From Oikopleura dioica (Eukaryota; Chordata; Appendicularia; Copelata; Oikopleuridae): DNA of 64,000 nucleotides. Made by a program: the position numbers and the translations under genes. The notes below the pieces were generated by a model. The model made no database searches, had not been told where the DNA came from, and saw only the letters and a program-made list of their open reading frames with translations. Positions 43,234-55,900 of this stretch are shown piece by piece (position 1 is the first letter of the stretch; the number at the start of each line of letters is the position of its first letter). Location of the stretch: NCBI GenBank assembly GCA_907165135.1, contig OU015567.1, forward strand, positions 11,475,001-11,539,000, read 5' to 3'.

Positions 43234-45870
43234 TCATGTTTTGAGCAGCGGAGCAGTAGAATCAACAGTACTTGAAGTGGACAGAGTGTAATCCGATCTT
43301 CTGTTATTATGACTTCCTGCACTTTCATCTTTTAGCTTTTCTTGAATACTTGAGACAGTTGGCGGACTTAGCGATGATAGAGAGGATCCTTGACGCTTGG
43401 GCGTATTGGGCTTTCGAGGCAGCGAAGGAGTTACTTGTGTTGTTTGATCGGTAGTTTTTGGAGTTTTCTGAGATCTGACGAGGCATTTTTCGTTTGTGGC
43501 TTTTTCCGGAAGATCGTAGGAATACTTCTTTTTCAGTTTTCTGAATTGATTTGATAAAAATTTTCTTTTTTTTTTTTGATGATTGAATTATCACAAAATC
43601 CTCGACTTTTTCATAACCGACGAAAATATATACAACAAGAGACCAACCTTTTACTAATGAAGCAAAACGTCAAGTTAGCCAAGACTATCAAGATAAAAAC
43701 TCCTCCAGCTGCTAAAAGAATAAAATTCAACTCGGCAGATTGAATTCCCTCTAGGCCACTTGAGGAAGTACTAGTGGAGCCAGAAGTTGTTTGATTGCCA
43801 ACGATTCCATCTGTCTGAGTTGCGTTCGAGAGGCTTCGAAGCAAAGCTGACGAAGAAAGGGGTTCAGTTACAGTTGTGGTGGATTCTGTGGCGTTCGTTG
43901 TGGTGCTGGAGGGGGTAGTCTGGGTTTTTCGGATTGATGAACTCGTTTGAGTCGATGTTGTTGTTTTTCTTATGATCGTTGTAGTTGTGGTAGTTACGGT
44001 AGTTGTTTTCGTACTTTTTGGAGGCAGAGGGGTAATGCGTTCTTCAGTGGGTCATAAAATATTCTTTTCAAATATTATTCTTGCGAGAAATTATGACCGT
44101 TCCTATAAGTTCTTGAATAGAATACTTCTCGCAGTAAAATACTGTACCGGCCCTCAAAAGTCAACTTTCACTTCGGAAATTGGATCATTTGCCCAAATTT
44201 TAACTTGCGTCCTGTTCGAATATTCTTCAGCTTTGAAGCCATCAATACTCCAAGTAATGAGATCAAAATTGAACCGGGGCAGGGTTGGGCTCAAAGAAAC
44301 AGGTTTTCGGAAGGGCGTTTCAGGCTCCAATTCTTGCACTTCTCGCTGGACAACGTGTTGTTGACAGTTTTTCACGTCCGGGCACGTTCTATTTTCGCGA
44401 GTTTTGCTTCTCGACACTAAATAGTTAGAGCTGCTAAACAACGTTTTTTGGTCTCATTGATTACCTGTGCATTTATGGCTGGCATAATGGCAGTAGCCAG
44501 CTGTCTCCGAGTGACAGTAAATGCATTTCTCCACGCGTCCGCTCAGCTCACTTGGAAGCTCGGGGCAAAGATTTACCTCTACCATGTGCCACAAACCATC
44601 AGTTTTCTCCAGATTGTAAACCAGGCTGGAAGCCTAGAAAATATTTTCACTGTGCTTTATATTCAAGAGCTGAGTCCCGTTGTACTTTTTGGCGAGAGAT
44701 ATTTCCGTTTTGGCGCGTAATAAGCTTCATCTTACCTCAATTGCGAATTGACTGCGAATCTTCTTTTCTGTCGATAACAAGGCTTTGTTTTGATCTTGAA
44801 GTTTGATGACTTTGATAAAATTTGATGAGCGGTTGTGAATTAGAAGTTCTTGGCTTTTAGCGCCAATTATGACGTCCTCCTTCGATAAACCGCCGGGAAT
44901 TTTGGAGCTGATGAAGTCCCCTTCTAGTTCAACCTCATCAACTTTCTAAGAAACAACTTATTGAAGCGATAACAATATTCCAAGTACCTTGGTAGTAATT
45001 ACGCGGGTAATCGCTTCTTTTGAAAATTTACAGATTCCCAAGCGCTCGTCTGATTTCAGCGCGAATGGAAATCTGAAAATTCCGAAAAGAAAATTCTCGT
45101 CATCAGCGGTTTCGAAGGAAGTTGCGTGGTAACTGCAGGAATGATTGTCCTGATAAGATCATTATCGGCTAATAATTTTGGTTTTGTTTTACTTGGTATG
45201 GAAATTTTGGATCGCAGCAGCGCAGTTTCAGAAGAACTGGAGGGGAATTGTTTTTTGGGCTGCTGAGGGAAGAGACTCCATTGATTGGGAACGATTCGTA
45301 GATATCTTCATCTGTACTTTTCTTCGGTTTTAGGACTGGCTTATTTAACTTCTTAATTATTCGTTAAAATTTATTATTCCATTCTAACCGGTTCCTGAAT
45401 AGGAAAACCGCGCGTTCCAAATTCTCTTCATCTTTGTATACAAAAGACTTGATTGCGTTGTAAGTATTCTTTCTAGACAAGTCTAGCTCATCCCTCTTTT
45501 TATCCACCTCCTCGATCCCTCCGTTTTCGCTCAGCAAGCCTTTGATACTGTAGTGATTCAAGAACGGCGCAGGTTCCAGCGAAAGAGTCAGTACATATGC
45601 AGAATTTTGATCAGCCCCGTCCATAATTATTTCTGTGAGAGTTCGGGGGAACCAACGCTTCGTCAAGTAAAATGCTTTTGATCTTTGTTCTGTTGGAAGA
45701 TCTGTTCCGTTGTGCGAGAAAAGATGACATCTTGGATTTAGAGCGTTGTTGCCGCAGATCAGAAATTGTCGGTCGTTTATCTTTATTGCTTTCTCCAAGA
45801 GATTCTTGCAAGGATAACACTCATCGGATTTGTGGCACCCTTGTGATCTTCTGCTTTATTTTGGGACTGT
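43234..45870 (-). CDS. Semaphorin-like type I membrane protein
   Basis: Many small exons on the minus strand form a secretory-type receptor. Near the N-terminal end, GCHKSDECYPCKNLLEKA then FLICGNNALNPRCHLF resembles the ECxN...CGTNAFxPxC signature of semaphorin propellers. Later SFVYKDEE, an AVFLFR strand and LGICKFSKEAI also fit. A Cys cluster (VNLCPEL, EKCIYCHSE, YCHY) resembles a PSI domain. The membrane-proximal part is Ser/Thr-rich, followed by one membrane segment (ILLAAGGVFILIVLANLTFC) at about 43.70 kb. The cytoplasmic tail has KKKYSYDLPEKA and Pro-rich motifs and ends at TGA 43234-43236. The first exon with the signal peptide was not found (upstream of 45.87 kb). The family call is tentative. 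Confidence 0.5.
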
Positions 45871-46842
45871 TTATTTGCCACGTTTAAATATACGTCGTGA
45901 AAAATTCAAAGCATTATTTAATTACGTCGCCCGCGAAAAAATCAAAGAGCAGTGATTTACTCTGAAAGAATTCTAGTTACTGTACGTAGCGCCGATTAAC
46001 CACGTGCAAATTTGCCAGTCGTTGAGAACTGAGTGCTGCAGATTTATTTCGCGGATTTAACAATCCCATACCAATTAATCACGTCTCCTTTTTCCGGCAG
46101 TAGGGTGATTCGCGCGCATGGGTTTGCTACTGGACTTGTTGCTACTCAAAATTGGTTCAAAAAATCAATTCTTGTGAAATTGTGACCTTCTTGCTTCAGT
46201 GAAAATAAAACTATTTGAACCCTTTCCTGCATCAGTTAGCACACAGTAAGTGAATTCATCGACATCCAACCATACAAAAGCCGAGTTTCCAACCGGCGTT
46301 CCTATTCCAGAAGCCATTACTGTATCTATATCGACAGAGTGCTCGTCAGCTGATCATTTCTCGACAACTGTAACTTCCTTTTTTCAAAAAATGCAGCTTC
46401 GAGTTTCTGATTGTTCTCTCTTATTTCTCCAGGATCGACGGAGAGGCTGCACGCTGTGACTGAATTCGCAATTACGAGTGCAAATATTTGCACGTTCATC
46501 GGATACGGTCTCTCCGCAGTTCCCGTGGAAAAAGTAAGTAGCCAACTTTTGGGGGGCAGGCGGGACACTTCAAGTCAAGTTGATTTCCTTGTTTACGCAA
46601 TTTTCCAAATTATACTGAAACACTCAGACTCGTTTAGCTAATCGCAAAACTTGAGCTTCAGTGAGTTCAAAATGAAAATTTCAATGACACCAAATCTCTC
46701 TAGATTATTTTTATTTCACGCAAAGGCAAAAAGTTTTTACAATAATTTAGTATAATAAAGAAATCGGCTGAGTTTCAATATTTATCAGAAAGTAAGCTTC
46801 CGTCACGTTTTTTTTCTCAAGTTGATTATTTTTCGAGGATAA
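45871..46842. other. Unassigned region, may hold the first exon of the membrane protein
   Basis: Short open stretches on the plus strand (46250-46459, 46411-46641) have hydrophobic and Thr/Ser-rich translations but show no domain. The missing 5' exon of the minus-strand membrane protein is expected somewhere here. No confident gene was found. Confidence 0.35.
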
Positions 46843-47343
46843 ATGGACCGACGAACAGGGTTCAATGAAAGAAGAAAGGCAAATTCAAGAGAATTCGATT
46901 GCCTGAGAAAAGCAGCGCATAAAGAAATCGGAAAAGTCCAACACAAGATTCAGAAAATCAACAAGAAATACAAGGTAACGATTCACTACGGTGCAAAAAC
47001 TATTTTTGATTCTGAGGAACTCGATGAAGAGCACTCGATGACGATTTTGAAGCATACGAATTCGAGAAATAGGTTTATGTTTCAAACGACCAGTTATACA
47101 TTTTGATAGTGGGAAATATATTATTTTGAAACAAATCGAAAGTATGAAGGATTATGCAAAAGATCTTTCAAAAATTGAATTTCCGCGGGAAGATGAAAAG
47201 GAAAAAATGGACAAACTAATTCGAAAAACGAAGCACTACGAAGATATCTTAGATTTTCAAGAAAAACAGAAAGCTGATTTGGTAAAGAAGATGACTGATT
47301 TGACGGAAAGAGTTAAAAATGCATTTTTATATCGGATATCGTA
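46843..47343 (+). CDS. Small coiled-coil protein, unknown
   Basis: ATG 46843 (MDRRTGFNERRKAN) opens exon 1. A GT-AG intron at about 46975-47018 joins KKYK to ELDEEHSMTILKH, and a second (about 47073-47109) joins to a long helical exon (GKYIILKQIESMKDYAKDLS...). The product is about 150 residues, Lys/Glu-rich and almost entirely predicted coiled coil, ending LTERVKNAFLYRIS. Intron phases are consistent. It has no signal peptide and no recognised family; small coiled-coil adaptors (for example BLOC-type subunits) would be possible relatives. Confidence 0.55.
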
Positions 47344-48506
47344 AAAATAATTGTTTATAAATTATAACTTAATCATCGTAAAACTCAATTAAAGGAGGTT
47401 TTAAGAGAAGAAAACAAGAAGATTTTGTGAGCTCTATCAATTTTGATGCACAAGTTTTTTGAAATAAAGACAACATTTGAAATAAAGAAGGTTTATTAAA
47501 CATTTGATTTATATTCGAGGAAGAAATTTTGTTCAGCAAACTACTGAATGCAAGTTGATTATTTAAATGAGTCCCGAAAAACGCAAAAGTAAGTGCGGAC
47601 GTAGCTCCGCCCAAAAATAGATCGTCCCGCCTCGGATTTATGAAATTTCAGAGGCGAAGTTATCATTTCGCGATCTTTGCGGCGATTGAGTAGCCACTAA
47701 TCTCGAGAAGCTAAATAAAAATAAATATTACCACCACGCTCACCACCGACTTCAAATAAACGACTTCCGCCAGGGCTAAAAGGCTGCACCCGAGGAGGGG
47801 TTCAGAACTCTTCAACCTAGAATTAACTCATTCACGAGTTGACGCACGAGTTTGACGAAGATTCGCAAATTATACATTGCTTTTTTGATTTATGCGCGTT
47901 TCAGAAAATTCGAATAACACAAAATAATCGTCGGGTTTTTCGGCCTAAAAGCATCATTTTTATGATCCTCTAAAATCCGCTACCTGAAGAAGAATTCAAA
48001 TATGAATTGCTTTCGAGCTGTCTAATTATCAAAGGCGATCCTAATTCCTGGGAACTTTTTTCTACCTGTAAGCACTTTAGCGTTTTTCTTTTTCGTGAAA
48101 ACGGCGTTGAGTTATTTATGAAGAGCCCGCTTTCTTTCCTTTGTATAGCTGTTTCTTATTCTATGCCAAACAATGTAAAACATACTTATTCTGGTAAAAA
48201 CGTGTTTAGCGATAAATGAGTGGAGCGAAATTCTGCTCTTTGGTTTTCTCCGACTAAATGAATAAGGACTTGAAAATGCTTGCAAATTTAATTTTGGCTT
48301 TTGTGAGAAAGGAGGCAAAGAACTCTCGAGAACAAAAAGCTTTTTTTCTTCGTGTTTTTATCAAAGATTTTTTTCTCTAAAATAGATGCAGCAAAGAAAA
48401 GTTAGCAAGACTCTGAAAGACAATTAGCCGTCCATATTCAAAATTTTCTGATCGCAAAAGCGTAAATTTACGTGAAGGAAAGTGCAAATCCGCTAATAGT
48501 AGCGAC
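47344..48506. other. Gene-poor AT-rich stretch
   Basis: No coding region with domain-like sequence and no clear repeat recognised. Short AT-rich tracts are frequent. Confidence 0.5.
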
Positions 48507-48721
48507 ATGGAAGAAACGGTACGCCTTCAATCAAAGCGTAATATCCTCAAATCTGATAATTTTGACCGCAGCTCTACGCGCTCACAGTCCGTAAATCTTG
48601 TAAAACATCAGCGGATGTTGACTCTGCTGATACTGAAGTATCTGACTTTGAAGCTAGTAGGAACAGAATTGCTTGGTTACTATCGCAGTTGTTCTTTGTT
48701 TTTGATTCGGCGCCTTGCTAG
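48507..48721 (+). CDS. Possible first exons of an unknown or STOX-linked gene
   Basis: ATG 48507 encodes MEET, then a GT-AG intron (48519-48571), then LYALTVRKSCKTSADVDSAD and EVSDFEASRNRIAWLLSQ, with a stop at 48719-48721 if not spliced further. The acidic Ser-rich content looks protein-like. Its downstream partner is unknown. It could be the 5' exon of the storkhead gene 4.3 kb away or a separate small gene. Confidence 0.3.
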
Positions 48722-51439
48722 TTCTATCTTCTCGTCAACTTTTCCCTTTTATTTTAGGCTGAGTTCATAAGCCGAAAGAATTCCAAAAGGCGCACACGTG
48801 TGACCCGATAACCTGCATGCAGGGTTGTTCTAATTGCTAGTCGGAACCGGAAACGTTCACCTTCTTTGCTCATCAATTAATCACAAGCTGACTTAAATAC
48901 AGACTTTTATTTAAATCTTGGGGCTTAACATTCTTAGAAATGACCAGGCGCTGTCAAGGCGTTTTCCGGAATCTGCTTGTAAAAGGCATTTTACAAATTA
49001 ATCTTTGCACAATTGTCAATTGGGAGAAAAATTGTTCAGCTCGTGGGCCACACGCAGGGCACAATAAGCCGCTTCCGTTTCGAACAATTCAAGCTCTGAC
49101 TTGTGTGCTTTCAAGCCCAGAAGAGCGTCCAAATATCCGGGAAGAAAACTGCTCTGAATACTGAGTATTTTGGAATTGACGCCGAGCTCGTGTAGAGTGT
49201 TTATCTACATAGACACCTTCTTTGTACTTTATGCAAAGGAGATACATAAATTTGCGCTTTGGAAGTCAAGATTTTGGAGCAAAGACACAACAGCACAGCA
49301 ACAAGGCGCTTTTCATAAATTCTGGGTATTGGACTTCTGATCAAGCAGCTTTGGACTTTGAGTCGTCATTTCATTGACCATTTTGGTATTTTTATTATTG
49401 CTTCTTGATTGATTAAAGGGGAAAATGACATTCCTCTGACATTTATGCCAAAATTTCGAGTTCTGAGCGACCCAACTTGCCCGTCTTGTCGTTTCCGAAG
49501 CTCTAGTCCTTAGTATTCCCGTTTATTTTCAAGAAAACATATCTCATTTATAACGAGACAAATTTTGTTTGTCAGAATTGCATTTACGTATTTATATATC
49601 AACAAGAAATTACACCTAAGTAGGGCTGGACTGATAGAACTTTACTTCTGCTGTTAGATAGAGAATCCGTTTCGCGGAACTCAAAGAACAGAAAGCGACT
49701 GAGGAACTAGAGCAGTTATTGTGTGTTTTAGTGCAGAAGAAAAAAATTCAAGGGCAGAGGACTTTTTTGTGGACTTTGTGATTTGGCGCCACCGAGCGCT
49801 GCGCCCGTCGCGTTGCCGCGCGCCCGTCCGCGGTCCACACGTTCCAAGCAATTTTCTAAAAAAAATAATTCTTTCTTCTTACCTTCCGTAATTGAACTTT
49901 TTTCATGCCTCATTTTTTCTGAAAAAGTACAAACGGATTAAAAAACCAAGAGAAAAGAAGAGTCGATAAGAGATTAAAAATGACGAAGGAAAAGACGAGC
50001 GAAGATGAAGACATTGGCAAAATTTACGAATTAGGAAAAAGGGATGATACTTTTAAACGATTGATTGCGAATTTTATGCGTATCAAAGTGGGGAAAGTTT
50101 CGGTCATCAAACACCATCAGTAATCTGAAAGATTAACCAGTCGAGAGGTGGAAGAGATTAGCCCTAACCGCTCGTTTTACACTGTTCAAAGTGTTTTCAA
50201 TTCTCTTCGCACTCGAGAACGAAACAGTAGAGCTGTTAAGAAAGGGGATTTCCGTCTTCTAAGAAGAAAAAACCGTGAACAACTCGAACTCTGAAATGTG
50301 CCAAACGCAACTGCGAAAGTTCAAGAGGCGAATTTTGGGCATAATCCGTATTTTTACGCTTTTAATCAAGCAAAAGCTCGAGCTTAGAAAACGTGTGGTC
50401 AATTATTATGTACGGTTCTTCATCTTTATGTATCTTTTCGACCTGAGCCGCCAGAACTCATCGTAACTCTAGGCAAACAAACGAACACGCTCAAGTCAGC
50501 GGAAATGGCTAAATCAGCTTTCCAGAGACTTCCTAAACCAAATAAAGCTACATAGAGACAAAAAACAAAAGCAAGCTCTGTTTATTTCCGAGTTCAATAT
50601 TTAAATCAACAAGTCAGCTGCAAGATAATTGACGTAGACTTCGTTCAAGCGTTCTGTATTCATTGTTTGTATTGATAATTATCAAATTGAAAGACCATAA
50701 TATTATTTTGACAAAAAGAAATAAAATAATTTTTTTCGCTGAAGTCTCTTGAAGATCACTTTTAACCATGGTAAGATTCTATAGCATTGTTCGTGAAAAA
50801 AATTCGGAGAACCAGTTTACTCGGCAATTAAGACCTCATTATACTCAAAAAGCGCTTCCGTGGCTTAAATTTGTAGAACAGATTTGTAGCCCGTTCATTT
50901 GCACAGTGATAAGTTTTAATAATCCTCCAGTTCGGCGGCTATCTGCTTCGAATAAATCTGTCTTTTCGTCCGTCTGACTTTCCGAGCGCTCCGCTCTTAA
51001 AATTTTTACGATTTCGATTCTTGTCTGACTGGACCGATCTTTTATTATTTTCATGGAACATGTAAATCAAAGTGGTTCTACATCGATCTGTAGTAGGTGT
51101 AAGTTTCTAAGAATGTAAATTACCAGTCGTGTTTAACGCGTTCGGAACACGCATTACAGTCATTGTAAATATTTCTATTACATTCTATTTCTATTTTAAA
51201 ATCCTTTGCTTATTGAAAATGCTTGCAGGAAGTGCACAAATTGGCATTAGAGCACACACAGAAGGAGATATAACCGAGATAACGAAAACCAAAGGTCAGG
51301 TGATTAAGCGATAGTAGCTGGATGGAGCCGCCTGCAGAAATATTATCATTTGGATGTCTCCAGTCCATTATACCCAGGGCGGATGTGCATGTCTAATCTG
51401 ACCATCGATCTGGCTTTAGAATCTTCACGTGTGTTCCCC
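48722..51439. other. Gene-poor region with a GC-rich patch
   Basis: This is mostly AT-rich and without convincing coding sequence. A GC-rich patch at about 49786-49840 (GCGCC, CGTCGCG and GCGCGCC words) stands out from its surroundings. It could be a promoter or a fragment of foreign DNA. No gene or RNA was recognised. Confidence 0.4.
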
Positions 51440-51906
51440 CATCAAAACCGTAGTATGGAAAAAAGTTTCGGTAAAAGCGGCCGAAATATAAATCACTTGT
51501 AAAGGGTAAAATGTGATAAATATTTCGGTAGGCAGCCGAAAGAATTTTACAAATAAGCCTTGTTTTTTGGAAAAATATTTCGGTACGAGCCGAAACAGAA
51601 ATCAGAATTTGCTGTCTTCAGAGCAATAAAGTTTCGGTAGCTTTTTCCATTCTCATCCTGAATTGAGCTGAAAATTACATCAAATGAACGTCCCTTATCA
51701 ATTTGTCAGCTCTAAAATATCGAGTTATTTTCCGTTCAAAAACGGAAGACCTTAGGACTAGTAGTGGAGACTCATCTTACTTCTACCAAAAGATTTTTTT
51801 TAGATAAAAGTACTTAGTTAAGTCTTAGGTATTTTCTATTGATTGAGGTTAGGGTTAGGGGCACTGGGCAAAATGACAGAACAAACTCACCCGAGGGGGA
51901 TAGGCT

Positions 51907-51951
51907 AGGGTTAGTTAGGGTTACCGAAGGTAACCCTAAGTAACCCTAGAC
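51907..51951. repeat. Telomere-like TTAGGG palindrome
   Basis: A 21-nt arm containing TAGGGTTA units is followed by the loop GAA and its inverted copy with one mismatch. Two further TTAGGG units lie just upstream at about 51848-51860. Confidence 0.75.
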
Positions 51952-52031
51952 TAGACCCCGGCATCTTAGGCCCGAAGGGGCGGAGCCCCGAGGTAAGGGG
52001 CACTTAGATTTGATAATTTCCTGCTGAAAAA

Positions 52032-52322
52032 TTCGGGGACGGACGGTGCCGGTACCAATCCAAAATTGGTACCCGGTACCAAATTTCTGGTACCCGGTAC
52101 CAAAAAAATGTCAGGATACCGAGCCGAAATTGATTTTAAAAGGTGTTTTTGGTCAATAAATGAAGTTTTCTTACAATTCAGCCGCGGAGCGGACATTAGT
52201 TTTTTGATGGGTCAGAAAAAATGTTTGACTTTGGTACCGGGTACCAATTTTTTGGTACCGGGTACCAATTTTGGTACCGGGTACCAATTTGGTACCGGCA
52301 CCGTCCGTCTCCCGAAAAATTC
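52032..52322. repeat. Nested inverted array of GGTACCCGGTACCAAA units
   Basis: The left arm (about 52032-52108) and right arm (about 52233-52322) are inverted copies. Each holds two to four tandem units of GGTACC-CGGTACC-AAATT type, and each unit is itself palindromic. A ~125-bp unique loop separates them. The outer boundary is GACGGACGGTGCCGGTACC on both sides. Confidence 0.82.
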
Positions 52323-52522
52323 AGTCTTTTTCTACCGAAATGTTTTTGCTAGAAATGAATTCAAAAGTGAGAAAGATTTCGGTAGCCTACCGAAACTTTT
52401 TTTCCTTAAAGTGGGGAAAAAAGTGAGAAAAGTTTCGGCTGTTACCGAAAGATTAATCAGAAAATAAGCTCACCATATTTCGGCTATTTTACCGAAACAT
52501 TTTTCCATACTACCATCAAAAC

Positions 52523-52978
52523 ATCGCGCGCCAGTGGGTTAAAAATGTCGCAAAAAAGGAACTTTTTTAAAATTTCAACTTGATTTCGTAACTTGATTTA
52601 CCAATCAAAGACACACGGAGTGTTTAATTAAATCAAGAGCTACAAAGGCTTATCATGTAGTTCAATGTTGTCAAATGCAAAATCCTTTTAAAGTGAATAT
52701 TTTTACTAATAACTTATTATGGAGAGAAAGTGCTGAGATTCGTGGGAAAGGATTTTCTAGGGTCGAAGGGGCTGTTGCCCAGAGTTACATCCGCAAACAA
52801 GCTGGCACTGCGCCCATTCGAAAATTGAGATAAAAACGGCCCTTTCTATCTTTTTGAAAAAAATAAAATCTGTTTGCTCTGACAAGCGACAAAAGCCTGC
52901 TCACAATACAAAAAAAAACGCATAAAAGGCAGCATAAAAACGCGCTTGACTGTATTTTAGGGAATTCTGAAAGAAAAT
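52523..52978. other. AT-rich spacer before the storkhead gene
   Basis: No gene or clear repeat. If the exons at 48.5 kb belong to the storkhead gene this is the end of its long intron; otherwise it is promoter sequence. Confidence 0.4.
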
Positions 52979-55900
52979 TATTGTTGTCTATTTTGGCAAC
53001 AGACTATCACCCTTTGATAAAGCAAGTTCACTGGCAGTGCTGGTGTTCGAAGTGCCACCAAGTGTCCCGCTATCTGGAATCGAGCTTTACAAACAGTTTG
53101 TTTCAACAAATCTGGGCACGCTCATCAGCCAGCGACTTGTCGAAAACGAAGATAAAATAAGGTAACCATAACCAGAATGAAACAAAATTAACCCAAGCTC
53201 AAACAGTTGCATCGGTTGCCAGATGACCTATCATATTTTCTGTCAATATAAGACATCTTTTTGCTCAGATGTTCAAATTGCCCGAGAAATAGCTTAATTA
53301 GCAGCCAGAAAAATGCAAAGTTTGGAAATATTTACTCGATCAAATAGCTCAACTTGTCCAGCGCTGAAATTTTAATCGTATTTACGAGCAACCCTGTTCC
53401 GTCTCCTCAAGTGCGAAAATTGCCCCTGTGAGAAATGCTGCTCTAGAAACAACATCTCAAGTCTATTTGAGCGGAGATTAAATTTGTGAGCGCTGAGATT
53501 TAAACTTTGTAAATATGTCATAATGAAGTTCAATGACCCAAGAGTACCGAAAGCTCTTCAAATTTGTCTTTCCGTATTTATAAATTTCAAGCAAAATGCC
53601 AGCTCTCAGATTTTCCAAATTATCTTTCCGTCCCGACGCTAGTAAAAATCACGAGGAACGATAATAACAAGGGCCTTCAAAAAACTGTAAATCTCAAAAC
53701 TGTCGTAGATATTTTGGAACGATCGAAACTCCACCGAGTCTGCTAATAACAGGAACGCGGCCGAGTTTGTACCGACTTGCGGAAGCATGGAGAAACAGAC
53801 TTTTAAAAGCCCCGGAGCATACGAAGATTTTAACTTACGGTAAGTCGCACAGCTTTTACGAGACAGTTTCCAAACATTCCTTTGACTCTGACGCAGAAAC
53901 AGACGCGTGAATGGCCATTTATTTGCTAAAGTTTTCTCCGTTTCGGCCACAATCGGAAACAATAAAGCTCAAGATAAGTAATATATATTCTCTTGTTGCT
54001 TTATTGATTATTCCGGAATGGGCCTATATTCCCAGGTGCACCTGCTGCGCGCTCAATGGCCGGGAAAGCTGCGGGACACCACCAAATATGAACAGCAATT
54101 ACTATTGTCCGCTTCGTGTCCTCTTTACCCCGCGCTAATTTACTACTTTGTCATATGTCAGCAATTTTAGGAAGAATGTAAAAGGTTAATAGCTCTTTGT
54201 AAGAAAGAAATCTACTTTTTGTCTTCAAATTTACGAAATAATAAGGTCCTACAAGTAAATGAGACGTTAGCACAATTTTGAACTCTCAATCAGGTGATGC
54301 AAAATCGAAACATTTTATTAATACTTTTGAAAAATTATTCTTACTATAAAAACTTTTTCAGGAATGCTGGAAGGTCTAAGAATGGAGTCAATTCCTCAAA
54401 AAACACGAATCGAGCTTCCCGAGCTGGTTCTGATGGCGGTGGCTGACCTCAATCACCAGAGCTTCCCTGCTCATGCGGCCACAATCCAGCAGCATCTAAC
54501 TGAGAAATGTGACGAAATGATCATCCCCTCAACAGCATCAATCGAATATTGCCTCACAAACTTGCTAAAAGCCAAGAAAATCTACTCGCACAGTGGCGGC
54601 TTCAGGTACAAGTCGTGTATTATTTTTCTCAGGAATTTTAGAGCAAAATAGTGAAATTTTTTGGGTGCCCATTTGAGCACTCATTTTGAGTGTCTAATGA
54701 AAATTGCCAGCTCCATTGAAAGGGACTTTGTAATCAAAATAGCGGCCTCTGTGGTTATTTTCGAAAATTCCGTCTGAGTGGAATGCGGTGACGTTTGTGG
54801 CTTTTGCCCGGCGGAATCCTCCATTGTGAGCATAAGGCTTATTCTTAACACGTTGGATAGACAGATTTATACCAAACTTGATTTACAGCAAAATTTCCGA
54901 GAATAAAGATTCGAACTAAAGTTCCTTTTCAGAATTGTCGTTCAAAAACCGACTCAAGAAACGAGCAAAGGAAGAAGATCCTGCCCTCCACCAGATTCTC
55001 TCAACAAGTCGTTTGAAGTCCACGAGGCGAAAACTCCGTCTAAACAGCAGAAAAACCGCCGCAAAACTGAGGGAGCTAAGCCATCTTCTCCAATCAATTC
55101 GCCAAAAGAAAAGAACCAAAACTCTGGGAATTTTTTCTCATCTGGATTCAAAAAGCTTCGCCGGACGATGCGCAAGAAGAAATCCATCGAGACCTCCCCA
55201 GCTCAAATAAAATCGATGAACCTGACAAAGCAAAACTCGGATTCGGGAGTCGAGCTAAATAAAAATTCCAATCCTTCCGGTACTTCTCTGACTTCAAGTC
55301 AAGTTCAGACCAAATCTGATGAGTCGACTAATTATCCAGTCTTGAGCCCGTCGCGAGCATTTGACCTAGGTATAAATATCTGGATTCTAGTGAACAAACA
55401 AATTTTTCTAGGCTACGAAAACCGAGCAGAACGACACTCGGTCAGACGAGCAAATTACGCCAGTGAGTGTGAGTCAATCGCCAGTTCCAGAGTCTCTTCG
55501 CGCGTCAAACAAAAACCAAAGTACCGAAATGGACGAAGACGGCGATCCAAAGGCGCACACGGGTCTAAGAGCTCTCGTTCTACGTCAAGACCAACAAGCG
55601 AAGAAGTCCGGTGAGTCCTTACGCAAAACAACTATTTACCCCCGGAAATCAATCTCGGAAAGAATCGCTCATTTTTGCGCTTACTTTTGTACTTTCGCGG
55701 ATTTAGCGTCGATTCCAGCCAAGTTTATTCAAATACAGATTCTTTGAATCATAAAGGAACTTGCTGAATAAAATAAACGGGAAGATATTATTTGAAATTT
55801 TCCCAGACCTTCTGGCTTTCAGAATTTCCGTTCTTTTGTCCATATAAATATACATTTCAATTCTCAGCACGTTACGTTCCCCGGAAGAGGTGGATAATCT

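Larger units (their letters stand above)
51449..52514. mobile_element. Composite foldback element with mini-hairpin modules
   Basis: The outer inverted repeats read (C/G)GTAGTATGGAAAAA then GTTTCGGTAAAA at both ends. The flanking duplication ATCAAAAC (8 bp, or CATCAAAAC as 9 bp) lies at 51440-51448 and 52514-52522. Each arm contains about four TTTCGGTA...GCCGAAA mini-hairpins (near 51465, 51531, 51579, 51636 and 52340, 52377, 52432, 52478). Nested inside are a GGTACC palindromic array and a telomere-like palindrome. There is no transposase ORF. Confidence 0.82.

Noticed and set aside
50768-51314. Short ORFs at 50.8-51.3 kb as genes
   Set aside because: No domain, no codon pattern and no splice partner; AT-rich chance frames.
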